The notes under the pieces are model-generated. The model saw only the letters and a program-made list of their open reading frames with translations, was not told where the DNA came from and ran no database searches. Shown one piece after another: positions 18,545 through 27,930 of a stretch of DNA of 64,000 bases. Every line of letters starts with the position of its first letter. Position 1 is the first letter of the stretch. Source of the stretch: Alphaproteobacteria bacterium (GTDB lineage Bacteria > Pseudomonadota > Alphaproteobacteria > UBA6615); assembly GCA_011087645.1 (NCBI GenBank), contig JAALLF010000004.1, positions 1 to 64,000 of the forward strand, read 5' to 3'. The translations under genes and the position numbers were made by a program.

Positions 18545-18888
18545 GTTCCTTCGAGACGCCCTTTCGCCTCATCCTTAGAGTCTGGCCGGAAATGAATTGA
18601 GCGATATCAGCGTGTTATCAATCTGATCATCGAGCGTCATCACCCCCACCCCAACCCTCCCCCCTCAAGGGGGAGGGGGTTATAGCCAGCGGGCCGCTAA
18701 TAATTTCCCTCCCCCCAGCGAGGGGGAGGGTTAGGGAGGGGCGGGTGGCGTCAGCCATGGCGTTTGGTTTTCACCCACGGAGCGAGTGACAAGGTCTTGG
18801 AAACAAACAATTCATTTCCGGCCAGGCTCTGAGGAGGGCCGTCAGGCCCGTCTCGAAGGGCGAGGCGAAAGGGCTCCTCAGGATGAGG
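18545..18888. repeat. Nested palindromic repeat composite
   Basis: Three layers of inverted repeats are nested. The outermost arms are the CTTCGAGACG/CAGGATGAGG palindrome type. Inside, 18577-18599 and 18808-18830 form a 23-base inverted repeat with one mismatch (core CTGGCCGGAAATGAATTG). Inside that, about 18640-18740, is a C-rich/G-rich palindrome (CCCAACCCTCCCCCC and GAGGGGGAGGGTTAGGG). The layout suggests that one repeat element inserted into another. The stretch between the FAH gene and the convergent alcohol dehydrogenase has no coding frame. Confidence 0.75.
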
Positions 18889-18930
18889 ATGTTTGGCACC
18901 CGCGCGGATCGCGTTTCGCATTAAACCCGG

Positions 18931-19974
18931 TTAGCCGTCCATAACCAGCGCGGCGCGGCCGGTGACCAGGCCTTGATCGAGGCGCTGATGCACGGTCTCG
19001 GCCTCGGCCAGTGAGTAAGTCTCGGTCACCAGGGGCCAGACATCGCCGCGCGCGCAGATTTCCAGGGATTCGATGACCTGCTGGCGGCTGCAATAGCGGC
19101 TGCCCATCAGCTCAAGCTCCTTCTGCAGCATTTTCGGCGCCGGCGCCATGAACGGCTGTCCCGCGCCGCCCAGGGTGACGAACCGGCCGCCGATGCCGAG
19201 ACAATCGACGGCGGTTTGCTGGGTTCCGGTAGTCGATACATAGTCGATTGCCACATCGACCCCCGCCCCCTTGGTAAGCTCCATCACCTGTTCCACCACA
19301 TTATCGTTAGAGGCATCGACCAGCATGTCGGCGCCGAGGCTCTTACAGACCTCCAGCTTGTCGGCCATGACGTCGACGGCGATGACATTGGCGTTGGCCC
19401 ATTTGCACATCATCACCTGATGGACGCCCAAGCCGCCGCCGGCGCCGAAGACAGCCACCGTATCGGTCGGCGCGACGCGGGCGCGTTGCAGGACCTTATA
19501 GGGGGTGGCGATAGCGTCACTGATAACGCCGACATCGGCCGGCTTGTTTTTGTAGTCCAGCCCCTCGGGCAGTTTGATGAAGTTATAGACCGGCAGTTTG
19601 ATGTATTCGGCATAGCCACCGTCGATCTGGCGGCCGATATAGCCGCGGTTGACCGTGGAGATCGGCGCACGGCCGGTTCGGGTCCACTTGTCCTCGCCGT
19701 CGATTAAATAGAAATACGCGGTGACCGGGTCGCCGACTTGAAGATTATCGGGCCCGCCGCCGCCGGCGCCGACCTCGACAATCTCGCCGGTGATTTCATG
19801 GCCGATGATGACCGGAAAATTAGCTTCGCCGCGACCGGCCTTGATGTGATGGATGGTTAGACCCGAACCGCAAGCGAGAACCTTCGCCACAGCTTCGCCG
19901 GGGCCCGCTTCGGGATCGGGCCGATTCTCCAACGAAAACGGATCGCCGCCTTTATATAGTATCTGCGCTTTCAC
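18931..19974 (-). CDS. Zinc-type alcohol dehydrogenase (MDR superfamily)
   Basis: 347 residues starting at GTG 19974, with a strong GGGGGGAAG ribosome site 5-6 bases upstream. The GroES-like N-terminal domain carries FPVIIGHEITGEIVEVG (catalytic zinc region). The Rossmann domain shows VAVFGAGGGLGVHQVMM, then VIAVDVMADKLEVCKSLGAD. The four-Cys structural zinc lobe of classical ADHs is not seen; its place is taken by FYLIDGEDKWTRTGRAPIS. The usual catalytic-zinc CGxD motif reads CGSGLTIHH. Substrate unknown. It is convergent with the FAH gene across the nested repeats. Confidence 0.85.
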   Translation of the reverse strand: MKAQILYKGGDPFSLENRPDPEAGPGEAVAKVLACGSGLTIHHIKAGRGEANFPVIIGHEITGEIVEVGAGGGGPDNLQVGDPVTAYFYLIDGEDKWTRTGRAPISTVNRGYIGRQIDGGYAEYIKLPVYNFIKLPEGLDYKNKPADVGVISDAIATPYKVLQRARVAPTDTVAVFGAGGGLGVHQVMMCKWANANVIAVDVMADKLEVCKSLGADMLVDASNDNVVEQVMELTKGAGVDVAIDYVSTTGTQQTAVDCLGIGGRFVTLGGAGQPFMAPAPKMLQKELELMGSRYCSRQQVIESLEICARGDVWPLVTETYSLAEAETVHQRLDQGLVTGRAALVMDG

Positions 19975-20055
19975 GAACTTCCCCCCGGTTGGATGCTGAT
20001 TGCGCCTCCAAGGGCGCTTGGGTGCGTATAAAAACCGGTGTGTGCGTCTAAAGCA

Positions 20056-20763
20056 ATGGATTCGGTACTTGCGCTCGCACCATCTCCCTGGCACGTCTCT
20101 GCGATGGCAGAATTTATCGTAGGGCGTTTGTTCGGTTGGTCGGATTTTTCCGAAGACGGCGACGATGTTTGGATCATTCACCTTGATGATCCGGTCTTCA
20201 TCATGCGGATCATTCATCGGCCCGAGGACGCCATACCGAGCGGTGAGCTTAGCGATCTCTATTTTCCGTTGGAGAGCGACAGCCGCTTCGCGGTGGGCAA
20301 TTTGATGTTTCTCGAGCCCCGCTACGCGGATCCCAGAACTGTCGCGGAACTGGTTGGCTCCGCTATCGAAGCTATTCATGACGAAGAGGTCGCCCGGCGC
20401 CTCAGTTTCGGATTTACCCCGTTCAACCCCTCATCGATGGATATTCAGCTCGAAGATGTTCCGTTGGGGTTTGTCGTCGGTGTCTTGCACGAAAGCGACA
20501 CCACTGTGACCGATGACGGCCCGTGGGTGATCCACCTCGCGCCGCCGCCCTTCGCGATGCGGGTTTGCGATCTGACGAATGACGATCTGGCGCCGGAAGA
20601 TATTTGGGCGTCCTTGGGCGACGGCAATGTGCTGGGACACCTACAATGGCTGTCCAGTTTGGCCTGCGATCGCGATGATTTGCTATTGCGTGCCGAGACG
20701 GCCGGCAGCTATGTGCTCGACGTCGCCTGCCCCGTCATGCCGGCGCTGTTGCCAGGCGAATGA
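20056..20763 (+). CDS. Unknown protein with two internal repeats
   Basis: 235 residues from ATG 20056 (an internal ATG at 20104 is also possible). Two homologous halves are visible: FIVGRLFGWSDFSEDGDDVW-IIHLDDPVFIMRI near the N-terminus and FVVGVLHESDTTVTDDGPW-VIHLAPPPFAMRV in the second half. Each half is followed by a helical acidic segment. No signal peptide, membrane segment or catalytic motif is seen, and I do not recognise the family. It is divergent from the alcohol dehydrogenase and convergent (13 bases apart) with the histidine kinase. Cytosolic by default. Confidence 0.7.
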   Translation: MDSVLALAPSPWHVSAMAEFIVGRLFGWSDFSEDGDDVWIIHLDDPVFIMRIIHRPEDAIPSGELSDLYFPLESDSRFAVGNLMFLEPRYADPRTVAELVGSAIEAIHDEEVARRLSFGFTPFNPSSMDIQLEDVPLGFVVGVLHESDTTVTDDGPWVIHLAPPPFAMRVCDLTNDDLAPEDIWASLGDGNVLGHLQWLSSLACDRDDLLLRAETAGSYVLDVACPVMPALLPGE

Positions 20764-20776
20764 GCAGTCTTATCGC

Positions 20777-23218
20777 CTAAGCAACTCGTGAGACGTTTGC
20801 GCCGATTCGGGCTTTCACCGCCGCCATCGCTTCGTCGAGAATGTCGGGCATCTGGTTTGCCAGCGAACTCGCGCGGGCGGTGCGGCCTTCACGGCACGCT
20901 TTGGTGAGTTCGACGATATGGGCGTGCAGACGCGCGGCGCCCAAATTACCGAAATTGCTCCCCAGGTCGTGAGCTTCGCTTTTCATTTTTTCGAGGTCGC
21001 CCTCGGTGTTCGCGGCTTGAATGAGGGCCATTGTCGCCGGCGCGCTGGCCAGGGTTATGCTAACCATGTTGGCCAGCGCTTCGCTGCCGACGGTTTCTTC
21101 AAGGCTGTTAAATTCAGCCTCATCGATGACGGCCTCTGTGTCGTCGGCCGTGCCCTGTGGCGCCGCATCAACCGGTGTCTCGGTACGCACCGAATCCAGG
21201 GCGGCCAGCAAACGTTTTTGATCGATCGGTTTGGGGAGATAATCGTTCATACCGGCCGATAGGCAGGTTTCGCGATCGCCCAAAAGCGCATTCGCCGTGA
21301 TAGCGACGATATAGATGTTGGCTTTGCTTTGGTCGTCCATCGCACGGATGCGGCGGGTTGCTTCCAGCCCGTCCATATTCGGCATCTGGATGTCCATCAA
21401 GATAACGTCGTAGAGATTGTTGCGAACGGCCTCGACACCTTCGATACCATCGGTGGCGAGATCGACGCGATGACCACCTTTTTTCAGAATCGCCGAGGCG
21501 AGCATTTGGTTTACCGCGTTATCTTCCACCAGCAACACGCGAAGTGAACTCGGTTTCGTGAGCTCTGTCTCTGTTGCGGCAGCCGGCGGTTCAACGTCGG
21601 CTTCAACAACGGGCTCGGCTCTTTCGACCGGCGTCTCGACAACGGTTTTGGCGGTGTCGGCTTCCAGAACTGCCGACTCTGCAACACCGAGATTTATCGT
21701 AAACCAGAAAGTCGTACCGCCATTCGGATTGCAGTCGAAGCCGATCTCGCCATCCATCAATTCGGTTAACTGTTTACAGATCGACAGCCCCAATCCGGTC
21801 CCGCCATATTTGTTACTAGTCGAGGAATCGGCCTGGCTAAACGGTTTAAATAATTGGTCACGCGACGTTTCAGGAATACCAATCCCGGTATCCTTGATCT
21901 CGAACCGCAAGGTTTGGCGCGCATCGTTCTTGTCTTCGACAGTGGCCCGCACCGAAACGGCGCCGGTGTCAGTGAACTTAATCGCGTTGCCAAGCAGGTT
22001 GAGGAGTATTTGGCGAAGTTTGCCGGAATCACCGCGCACCACACTGGCCATTTCCGGCGCGATGTAGGTCGCCAGCTCGAGCTTTTTCTCCATGGCGCGA
22101 GGGGTCACCACATCGATAACCGAACCGACAATCTTCTCGACGCTAAATTCCTGCTCATCGATAACGAGCTTGCCGGCCTCCATCTTCGAGATGTCGAGGA
22201 TATCGTCGATGATTTCCAACAACGCTTCGCCGGATTCGACAACCGCTTGCGCGTAATGGCGTTGTTCGGCTTCGAGATCGGTATCCAGCAATAAATTGGC
22301 TATGCCGATGATGCCGTTCATCGGCGTGCGGATCTCGTGGCTCATGGTCGCGAGAAAATCGGCCTTTGAACTGGCGGCTGATTCCGCTTCGGTACGGGCT
22401 TCTTCAAGTTCTTCCTGGTGATGTCGCGCCGCATCGATGTCGTGAACCACGCAGAAGAGCTGCCCGTCGCTATCCGGCGCTACATGCCATTCGAGCCAAC
22501 GCTCATCGCTGATTTTGCAGTTGAACTGCACCGAGAATTCGGCAGCGTTTTTGCCGGCGGCCAAGCTGGCGAGCGCGGTTTTGACATTTTCCATATCGTC
22601 ATCGGAGACGAATTCGATAAACGGCTTGGCGCCTAATTCTTCGTTGGTCCAGCCTAAATGTTTATTCCAGGCGTTGTTCATGGTGTGCAGTCGACCGTCT
22701 TGGTCGGCGATGCCCATCATTTCCTGGGAGAGTTCGAAAAACCTGCGGAACCGCTGGCTGGACCGTGTGGCATCCGCCAAGTCCGCCTCTTGCTGCTTCG
22801 CCGCGGTAACGTCGCGGAAACGCGTTACATAACCGCCACCGACGATCGGTTGACCATTGATTTCGAGAATGACGCCGTCTGGGCGGCGACGGACTAATTC
22901 ATAGGGTTCGCGACGGGTAACAAGCGGCATGACGCGATTGTACTGCTCGTCGGCCGTGCCTTCACCATAATCACCACGTTCAGCCGCGAAGCGGACAAAA
23001 TCGACCCACGACGACTGCGGCTGTACTAACTCTTCCGGCACGTCGAGCAATGTCACCGCGAGTTTATTGGCGGCGACAATACGCATTTGTGAGTCAAGGA
23101 TGATCAAGCCGCCGGCCAGCGTATCTAGCGAGCTCAGCAGCATGTCACGCTCGGTGACGCAAGCATTCTCGGCGTCGGCGGCCTGCTGATCTTCGTTAGA
23201 GCCCATATTGTCGGTCAT
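20777..23218 (-). CDS. Hybrid sensor histidine kinase with PAS, receiver and Hpt domains
   Basis: 813 residues with no obvious transmembrane segment. Order: two PAS-like domains (about 25-145 and 155-265); HisKA with phospho-acceptor H294 in ATMSHEIRTPMNG; HATPase with NAIKFTD, DTGIGIP and GGTGLGLSI (about 410-480); receiver domain (560-680) with D609 in VILMDIQMPNMDG; and a C-terminal Hpt with H750 in SEAHDLGSNFGNLG. This is the complete BarA/ArcB-type phosphorelay chain. No cognate response regulator is adjacent. The output and signal are unknown, and the absence of membrane anchors implies a cytosolic signal. Confidence 0.93.
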   Translation of the reverse strand: MTDNMGSNEDQQAADAENACVTERDMLLSSLDTLAGGLIILDSQMRIVAANKLAVTLLDVPEELVQPQSSWVDFVRFAAERGDYGEGTADEQYNRVMPLVTRREPYELVRRRPDGVILEINGQPIVGGGYVTRFRDVTAAKQQEADLADATRSSQRFRRFFELSQEMMGIADQDGRLHTMNNAWNKHLGWTNEELGAKPFIEFVSDDDMENVKTALASLAAGKNAAEFSVQFNCKISDERWLEWHVAPDSDGQLFCVVHDIDAARHHQEELEEARTEAESAASSKADFLATMSHEIRTPMNGIIGIANLLLDTDLEAEQRHYAQAVVESGEALLEIIDDILDISKMEAGKLVIDEQEFSVEKIVGSVIDVVTPRAMEKKLELATYIAPEMASVVRGDSGKLRQILLNLLGNAIKFTDTGAVSVRATVEDKNDARQTLRFEIKDTGIGIPETSRDQLFKPFSQADSSTSNKYGGTGLGLSICKQLTELMDGEIGFDCNPNGGTTFWFTINLGVAESAVLEADTAKTVVETPVERAEPVVEADVEPPAAATETELTKPSSLRVLLVEDNAVNQMLASAILKKGGHRVDLATDGIEGVEAVRNNLYDVILMDIQMPNMDGLEATRRIRAMDDQSKANIYIVAITANALLGDRETCLSAGMNDYLPKPIDQKRLLAALDSVRTETPVDAAPQGTADDTEAVIDEAEFNSLEETVGSEALANMVSITLASAPATMALIQAANTEGDLEKMKSEAHDLGSNFGNLGAARLHAHIVELTKACREGRTARASSLANQMPDILDEAMAAVKARIGANVSRVA

Positions 23219-23427
23219 GTTTGCCTAAATCGTACCGAAGGGGCCAAAAATGGCCGCCTTTTCGTGTCGCTGGCAAAGTACGGGGGAATAGCTCAATGAT
23301 TCGTTAAAAGCCCATACAGATACAGTTCACAAATAAGTAAAAAGCCATCTATGGGGCTGATTTATATGCGAATAACTACTTATGATAGTATGAGTGGCGG
23401 AATATGCGAGAATTTCCGCGCCGGTCG

Positions 23428-24303
23428 TTACGCCGGTTGGTTGGGATATGCAGCCGCTAGTTGGCTGGCGAACGCATCGTAGGATGTCGTTGGCTCACCG
23501 GTCAGCATCTCCAGCATCTCATTGTTGAAATAGGCGGTGCCGAATTGGTCGATATGGTCGTACATGTTGGCGAGCTGCTGCCGCTGCGCGGGGCTGAGGG
23601 ACGCAAAGAAATGCGACCCCTGCAAATCGTCGAAAGAGCATTGTACGGCTCGTATATTGGTGTCGAATGCGGTCGAGAGCGCCGCCGCCATGTGGTGGCG
23701 GTCGATCGGCTTCGCGGTGCTGCAAAGCTCATAAGTGGCGCCAGCGTGACCGGGTTCGCTTAGGATAGTAGCCACAGCCCTTCCCAGATCGTCGATATGG
23801 ACAAATCCCATGCGCTTGTCAGGCGCATAGGGTAATGCGAATTCGCCGCTCTGCAGGATTTGCGGCAGCGACCAGATGATATTCTGCATGAACTGGGTGG
23901 GCCGGATAATCGTGAAGGGAATCCCGGATTTGAGCAGTTCGGCCTCCAATTGCATCTTGATCCAATGGAAACTGATATTGGGCGCATAGGGGTAACTCAC
24001 CCCATGCAGGACAAACCGCTCGATGCCCTCCGCGCGCGCTGTTTCGATAAACCGATGGCCGACGGCGAGCTCGTCGGCCATCAGGCCCGGGGCGATATGG
24101 TAGAAGGTTTCGATGCCCGCAAGCGCGCGCCGTTGTACGTCGCCATCGCGCATATCGCCAATCATCGCCGTGGCGCCGAGGGCTTCGATCGATTGGGCGG
24201 AGTCCGAATTACTCACCAAAGCCCGTACCGGTACCCCTCGTTGCGCTAAATGCTTGACGACAGAGCGTCCGGCGGTGCCGTTTGCGCCACTGATCAGGAT
24301 CAT
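23428..24303 (-). CDS. NmrA-family NAD(P)-binding protein (atypical SDR)
   Basis: 291 residues. The N-terminal Rossmann motif ILISGANGTAGRSVVKHLAQRGVPV is of the NmrA/atypical SDR type (G-x-x-G-x-x-G). The usual catalytic Tyr-x-x-x-Lys is not evident, as in NADPH sensors or phenylcoumaran-type reductases of this group. PFTIIRPTQFMQNI is a family signature. A close paralogue lies at 24992-25831, with a cupin gene between them on the opposite strand. Substrate unknown. Confidence 0.85.
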   Translation of the reverse strand: MILISGANGTAGRSVVKHLAQRGVPVRALVSNSDSAQSIEALGATAMIGDMRDGDVQRRALAGIETFYHIAPGLMADELAVGHRFIETARAEGIERFVLHGVSYPYAPNISFHWIKMQLEAELLKSGIPFTIIRPTQFMQNIIWSLPQILQSGEFALPYAPDKRMGFVHIDDLGRAVATILSEPGHAGATYELCSTAKPIDRHHMAAALSTAFDTNIRAVQCSFDDLQGSHFFASLSPAQRQQLANMYDHIDQFGTAYFNNEMLEMLTGEPTTSYDAFASQLAAAYPNQPA

Positions 24304-24395
24304 GGCGCACCGCGTTCAGTTATTGGAAGAGCACCTTTGACCCAGCCCGGAGAGCGGTTCATTATCTCGTCAAAATATTCGGGAGGAAGCCCACG

Positions 24396-24977
24396 ATGAA
24401 AACGATCAATATATCGGCCGAGGAAATGGGCCGCCGCACGGCGCGCTTTGGTGAATTGAAGCCCTATAAGCAGACCCAAAACGACGCGAAAGGTATTCCG
24501 CCGGAAGCGATGGAGATGGTCTCGGCGAAGAGCGTCTATCCGGTGATGTCGCCGGAAGGCTGGGCCGGCCGCAATAGCATCGCGCCCGTGAAAGGCGCGC
24601 CCGGCGTCACGATTTCCTTGGCTGAATGTCCGCCCGGCAATAGCCCAGGACTGCACGCCCATGAGAAAGCCGTCGAGAATTTTTTCTGTGTCCGCGGCCG
24701 GTTTAAGATTAGCTGGGGCGATGATGGCGAGAATAGCACCATCCTCGAACCCCTCGATTTCGTCTCCGTACCACCGGGCGTCAGCCGGAATTTCACCAAT
24801 ATATCCGACGAACTCGGCTATCTGTTTGTGGTGATTCAGCCGCCCGCGGGCGATGAATTCGACAAAGTTGCCTTCGTTCCGAGCGTCGGCGAAGAGATCG
24901 CCAAGCAATTCGGCGCGGCGACGGTGGCTCAGATGAACGGCATCGGATTCAATTTCGATGCTGGTGTCGATAACTAA
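24396..24977 (+). CDS. Cupin-domain protein
   Basis: 193 residues. The conserved cupin motif 1 is SPGLHAHEKAVENFFCVRGRF, with candidate metal ligands H87, H89 and E94. Motif 2 lies in LEPLDFVSVPPGVSRNFTNIS, where the usual His appears replaced. The fold binds a metal for dioxygenase or isomerase chemistry or binds a small ligand. It lies between two NmrA-type genes on the opposite strand, in a catabolic neighbourhood. An SD GGGAGGAAG precedes the ATG. Confidence 0.85.
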   Translation: MKTINISAEEMGRRTARFGELKPYKQTQNDAKGIPPEAMEMVSAKSVYPVMSPEGWAGRNSIAPVKGAPGVTISLAECPPGNSPGLHAHEKAVENFFCVRGRFKISWGDDGENSTILEPLDFVSVPPGVSRNFTNISDELGYLFVVIQPPAGDEFDKVAFVPSVGEEIAKQFGAATVAQMNGIGFNFDAGVDN

Positions 24978-24991
24978 CCCCATCGGCGCCA

Positions 24992-25831
24992 TCATAGCCG
25001 TTCGGCCACGGTGTCGAACGGCGTCGGCGTGCGCCCCAGAATCACCGCCAAGGTATTCGAGTTGCCGGCCGGCATGCCGAACTCGTCGACAAAGCGACAG
25101 TACGCCTTGAGGCGATCCAACTGCCCGGCGGTGAATTCGCTGTAAGGCCGCAGCCGCCCAAATTCCTCAACCGAAATTGTGCGTGCCTCGACCGGCCGTC
25201 GCCGGCCTTGCGATAGAAGGCTGGCGATTCCGCGCGGTGATAACGGGGTCTCGGTGCCACAAAGCTCATAGGTGCCGCCGCCTTGCTCGGGACGGGTCAT
25301 CAAAATCGCGACCGCCTCCCCCACATCGGCCGCGTCGACCCAGGATAGCGGCGCGTCGATGCGGTAGGGCACCGTCACACTATCATTGCTCTGGGAGCCA
25401 ACAATATTCTGCATATAGGCCGCGGGTTGCACGACGGAGAAGGGCACACCGCTTTGCATGAGCGCCATTTGCACTTCCATCTTGGCCCAATGGGAGGGTA
25501 CTTCCTCGAGGTGGGGCGCGATCACGCTGTGATACCCGAATAGCTCGATATCCGATGTTCGCGCGGCGTCGATCACCGCTTCGCCGATTTCGAGTTCGTC
25601 GGGGTCCCAGGCGGGACAGATGTGATAGACGCGGTCGGCCGCCGCCATGGCCCGGCGCAACGCCCCGCCATCGCGTAAATCGCCAACAACCGGCGCCGCC
25701 CCAAGATCAGCTATGGCTGCCTGAGACGCATCATTGCTGACTAGACCCGATATGTCGGCGCCACGCGTGACCAAGTGCTTGATCACCGCATGGCCGGTGA
25801 TGCCGTTTGCGCCGGTAACGAGGATTCGCAC
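24992..25831 (-). CDS. NmrA-family NAD(P)-binding protein (paralogue)
   Basis: 279 residues, similar along its length to the 23428-24303 product. It starts with ILVTGANGITGHAVIKHLVTRGADI and shares PFSVVQPAAYMQNIVG and the GGTYELCGTETPLS block. Probably third gene of an operon with the NicX-like dioxygenase and the interrupted hydrolase, since only 12 bases separate it from the hydrolase stop codon. Likely NAD(P)H-dependent, but the substrate is unknown. The two paralogues flank the cupin gene. Confidence 0.85.
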   Translation of the reverse strand: MRILVTGANGITGHAVIKHLVTRGADISGLVSNDASQAAIADLGAAPVVGDLRDGGALRRAMAAADRVYHICPAWDPDELEIGEAVIDAARTSDIELFGYHSVIAPHLEEVPSHWAKMEVQMALMQSGVPFSVVQPAAYMQNIVGSQSNDSVTVPYRIDAPLSWVDAADVGEAVAILMTRPEQGGGTYELCGTETPLSPRGIASLLSQGRRRPVEARTISVEEFGRLRPYSEFTAGQLDRLKAYCRFVDEFGMPAGNSNTLAVILGRTPTPFDTVAERL

Positions 25832-25843
25832 GGGAATTCGCGC

Positions 25844-26680
25844 CTAGTGGGACGCCATCCATTCCAGCGCGACGGGTAACCACTGACCGTCTGGCTCGCC
25901 TGAATCGTAAGAGGCGCCGGAATGATCCAGGCCTTCCATGATCAGGGTCGTGACGTCGCCACCGGCGGCGCGCAGCGCGCTGGTCATTTTCGCCGCCTGG
26001 GGGATCAACGGTGGTAAGTCATTCTCGCCCAATGACATGAAAAACGGCGGCGTCTTGGCGATGGTGAATAGCGGGCTGGCGTCTTCGTCGTTGGAGCCGT
26101 CATCGGCAAGGACACGCGGATGCATAGCCATGCCGTTACCCGGCGTGAAATCGTAGACCCCTGAGATCGGCAGCGCGCCGCGAATAAAGTCGGCGGGAAC
26201 GCCAGCGGCAGCCTACCAATCGTCGCGCACCGCCATCCAGGTTGCGTAATGACCGCCGGCGGAGTGTCCGCTGAGGAAGACCCGCGACGGGTCGCCGCCA
26301 TGTGACGCGATATTGTCGTGGATCCATTTCAGCGCCGCGCCGATATCTGCAATGCCGGTCGGCCATTTGTGCTCCGGCGCCAACCGATAGCCGATGCTGA
26401 CAAAGGTCACGCCGGCGGCGTTGAGCGCCGGCGCCATGAAGGCCACCCATTCCTTGTAACCGTTGACCCAGCCGCCGCCATGCATGAAGGCGAGAACCGT
26501 GCCGTTGGGGTTCGCGGCTTCGAACACCGCGACTTCTTGGTAGGGGTCGCCGCCATCCGCATAGGCAAAGGTCTCGCCGTCGATACCGGCGCTCAGTTTC
26601 CGCGCCTGTTCGTTGTACTTGATGCCGATTTCTGAAAACGGCTCCTGCGGCGGATAGCTGTCGATACTGCGTATTGGCAT
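25844..26680 (-). pseudogene. Arylformamidase-like alpha/beta hydrolase interrupted by in-frame TAG
   Basis: The frame from ATG 26680 runs 155 codons, meets TAG at 26215-26213, and continues in the same frame to the stop at 25844. All catalytic elements are present on the two sides: oxyanion HGGGW (67-71), nucleophile S140 in SGHSAGGH, then, after the stop, Asp in GENDLPPL and His in GLDHSGAS. The flanks read VRDDW-stop-AAAGVPADF, so a single CAG to TAG change is a simple explanation. The start directly follows the stop of the NicX-like gene (TAAATG). It resembles kynurenine formamidase-type hydrolases. It may be a real pseudogene, a sequencing error or a read-through gene. Confidence 0.85.
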
Positions 26681-27763
26681 TTAGCGGGCCTCCCGTTCGA
26701 CGATCATCGCCTCATCGACGATGCGTCCCTTGTCGATAATGATTTCATTATCGAGAATGACCGTACAATCGCGCATGGGCACATCGTAATGGCCCTTGGT
26801 GTTGCGCGTGCCGCCGCCTTGGGTATTGGGGCCGGTGGAGAAAAGGAAGTTGCCGGGGAATACCCGCGCCGCGGCATGGGCGCGTTCGGGATCGTCACCG
26901 TTGAGCGCGATATTGTACCAGCGGGCTTGCGGGTTCAGGCCCCAGCCCAGATGAGACACCGCGTAGGGATCGAGATCGTCGTCCGACACTTTGTTGTCGT
27001 TGAGCCAGTCGGTCATCAACTTGGCGTCGAGGCCGCCTTCGACTTTGCGAATAAAGCCATCGCGAATTTCCAGGCGCACTTCGTCGTGCACGTAGCGGCA
27101 GTAGGGCAGAATGACGATATCGCCGGGCGCCATCACCACCGTGCCGTTGGCGCTGCCTTCGTTGGGAAAAGTGTGGGTATGGCCGACGCCCCAATGATCG
27201 AAATGGCCGGGCTCGTCGGAATAGCCCCACTGGCTCATCACTGGGTAGTCGCCGCAACTATAGGTCAGATCGGTGCCGGCATCGCTAACGACACGGATCT
27301 CCTTGGTCGCGGAGAGACGTTCACCGGCGTGCTTCACAGCTTCCTTGAGACCCTTCGGGGCGAGCAGCGTCTCCAAATCGTCGGGCGCATCGATAATCAT
27401 GAGGAAGCGGGTGCCGGTCCCCATGACTTCGCGCAACCAGCCGGTAAACAACGGAATGTGCAGGGCGACCACGATATCGGCGGCGATCAGCGCGTCCTTC
27501 AGCCCCTTAGTCTGGCCGATCGTGTCGACCCCGACCTTGGTCCAGGACGGCACCATATTGACCCGCATCTCATAGGCATTGGCGCCGAGTTCCTCGGCGG
27601 CGGCGAACGCCGCCTCGACATATTCCGGCCGGGTGGTCATGTCGCTGAGCAGCACCATTGTCTCGCCCGGGCCAACTTTCGACAGGACGAACTGCTTCAA
27701 GAACAGGCCGGTTAGCTTGGCCGGGTTCATTTCCTGGTGGCGCACTGCCGCGGGGACCCGCAT
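26681..27763 (-). CDS. 2,5-dihydroxypyridine 5,6-dioxygenase (NicX)/M29 aminopeptidase-like protein
   Basis: 360 residues. The M29/NicX fold is recognised from the N-terminal LFLKQFVLSKVGPGETMVLLSD, SHLGWGLNPQARW (H271) and the C-terminal HxD metal motif, H325 and D327 in NTKGHYDVPM. NicX opens 2,5-dihydroxypyridine to N-formylmaleamate using Fe(II), and related proteins are M29 peptidases. The next gene, coupled by TAAATG, is an alpha/beta hydrolase of the formamidase type, the step expected after NicX. GAGGAGGAA precedes the ATG. The exact substrate is not proven; other hydroxypyridine-like rings are possible. Confidence 0.75.
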   Translation of the reverse strand: MRVPAAVRHQEMNPAKLTGLFLKQFVLSKVGPGETMVLLSDMTTRPEYVEAAFAAAEELGANAYEMRVNMVPSWTKVGVDTIGQTKGLKDALIAADIVVALHIPLFTGWLREVMGTGTRFLMIIDAPDDLETLLAPKGLKEAVKHAGERLSATKEIRVVSDAGTDLTYSCGDYPVMSQWGYSDEPGHFDHWGVGHTHTFPNEGSANGTVVMAPGDIVILPYCRYVHDEVRLEIRDGFIRKVEGGLDAKLMTDWLNDNKVSDDDLDPYAVSHLGWGLNPQARWYNIALNGDDPERAHAAARVFPGNFLFSTGPNTQGGGTRNTKGHYDVPMRDCTVILDNEIIIDKGRIVDEAMIVEREAR

Positions 27764-27930
27764 GTCGTTCCTCCTCGCCGAGACCTGATTTGAAACAATA
27801 TTAGCAGGCTAATCGCCAGACCGCGACCGGGGCCCGCGCATAATGGCCTGACACGCCCCGCCCCCTGTGCTTTGTTATCAGCTACAAAAAAACAACGGCA
27901 ATCAACAAATCTCAAGGGGGAGTAAACACC

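Noticed and set aside
18640..18740. C/G-rich stretch as CRISPR or G-quadruplex regulator
   Set aside because: It is a single palindrome inside nested repeats, without regular spacers, and sits between gene 3' ends.
19975..20379. N-terminal extension of the alcohol dehydrogenase frame
   Set aside because: It overlaps the divergent orphan gene and is not protein-like; GTG 19974 with a strong ribosome site gives the normal family start.
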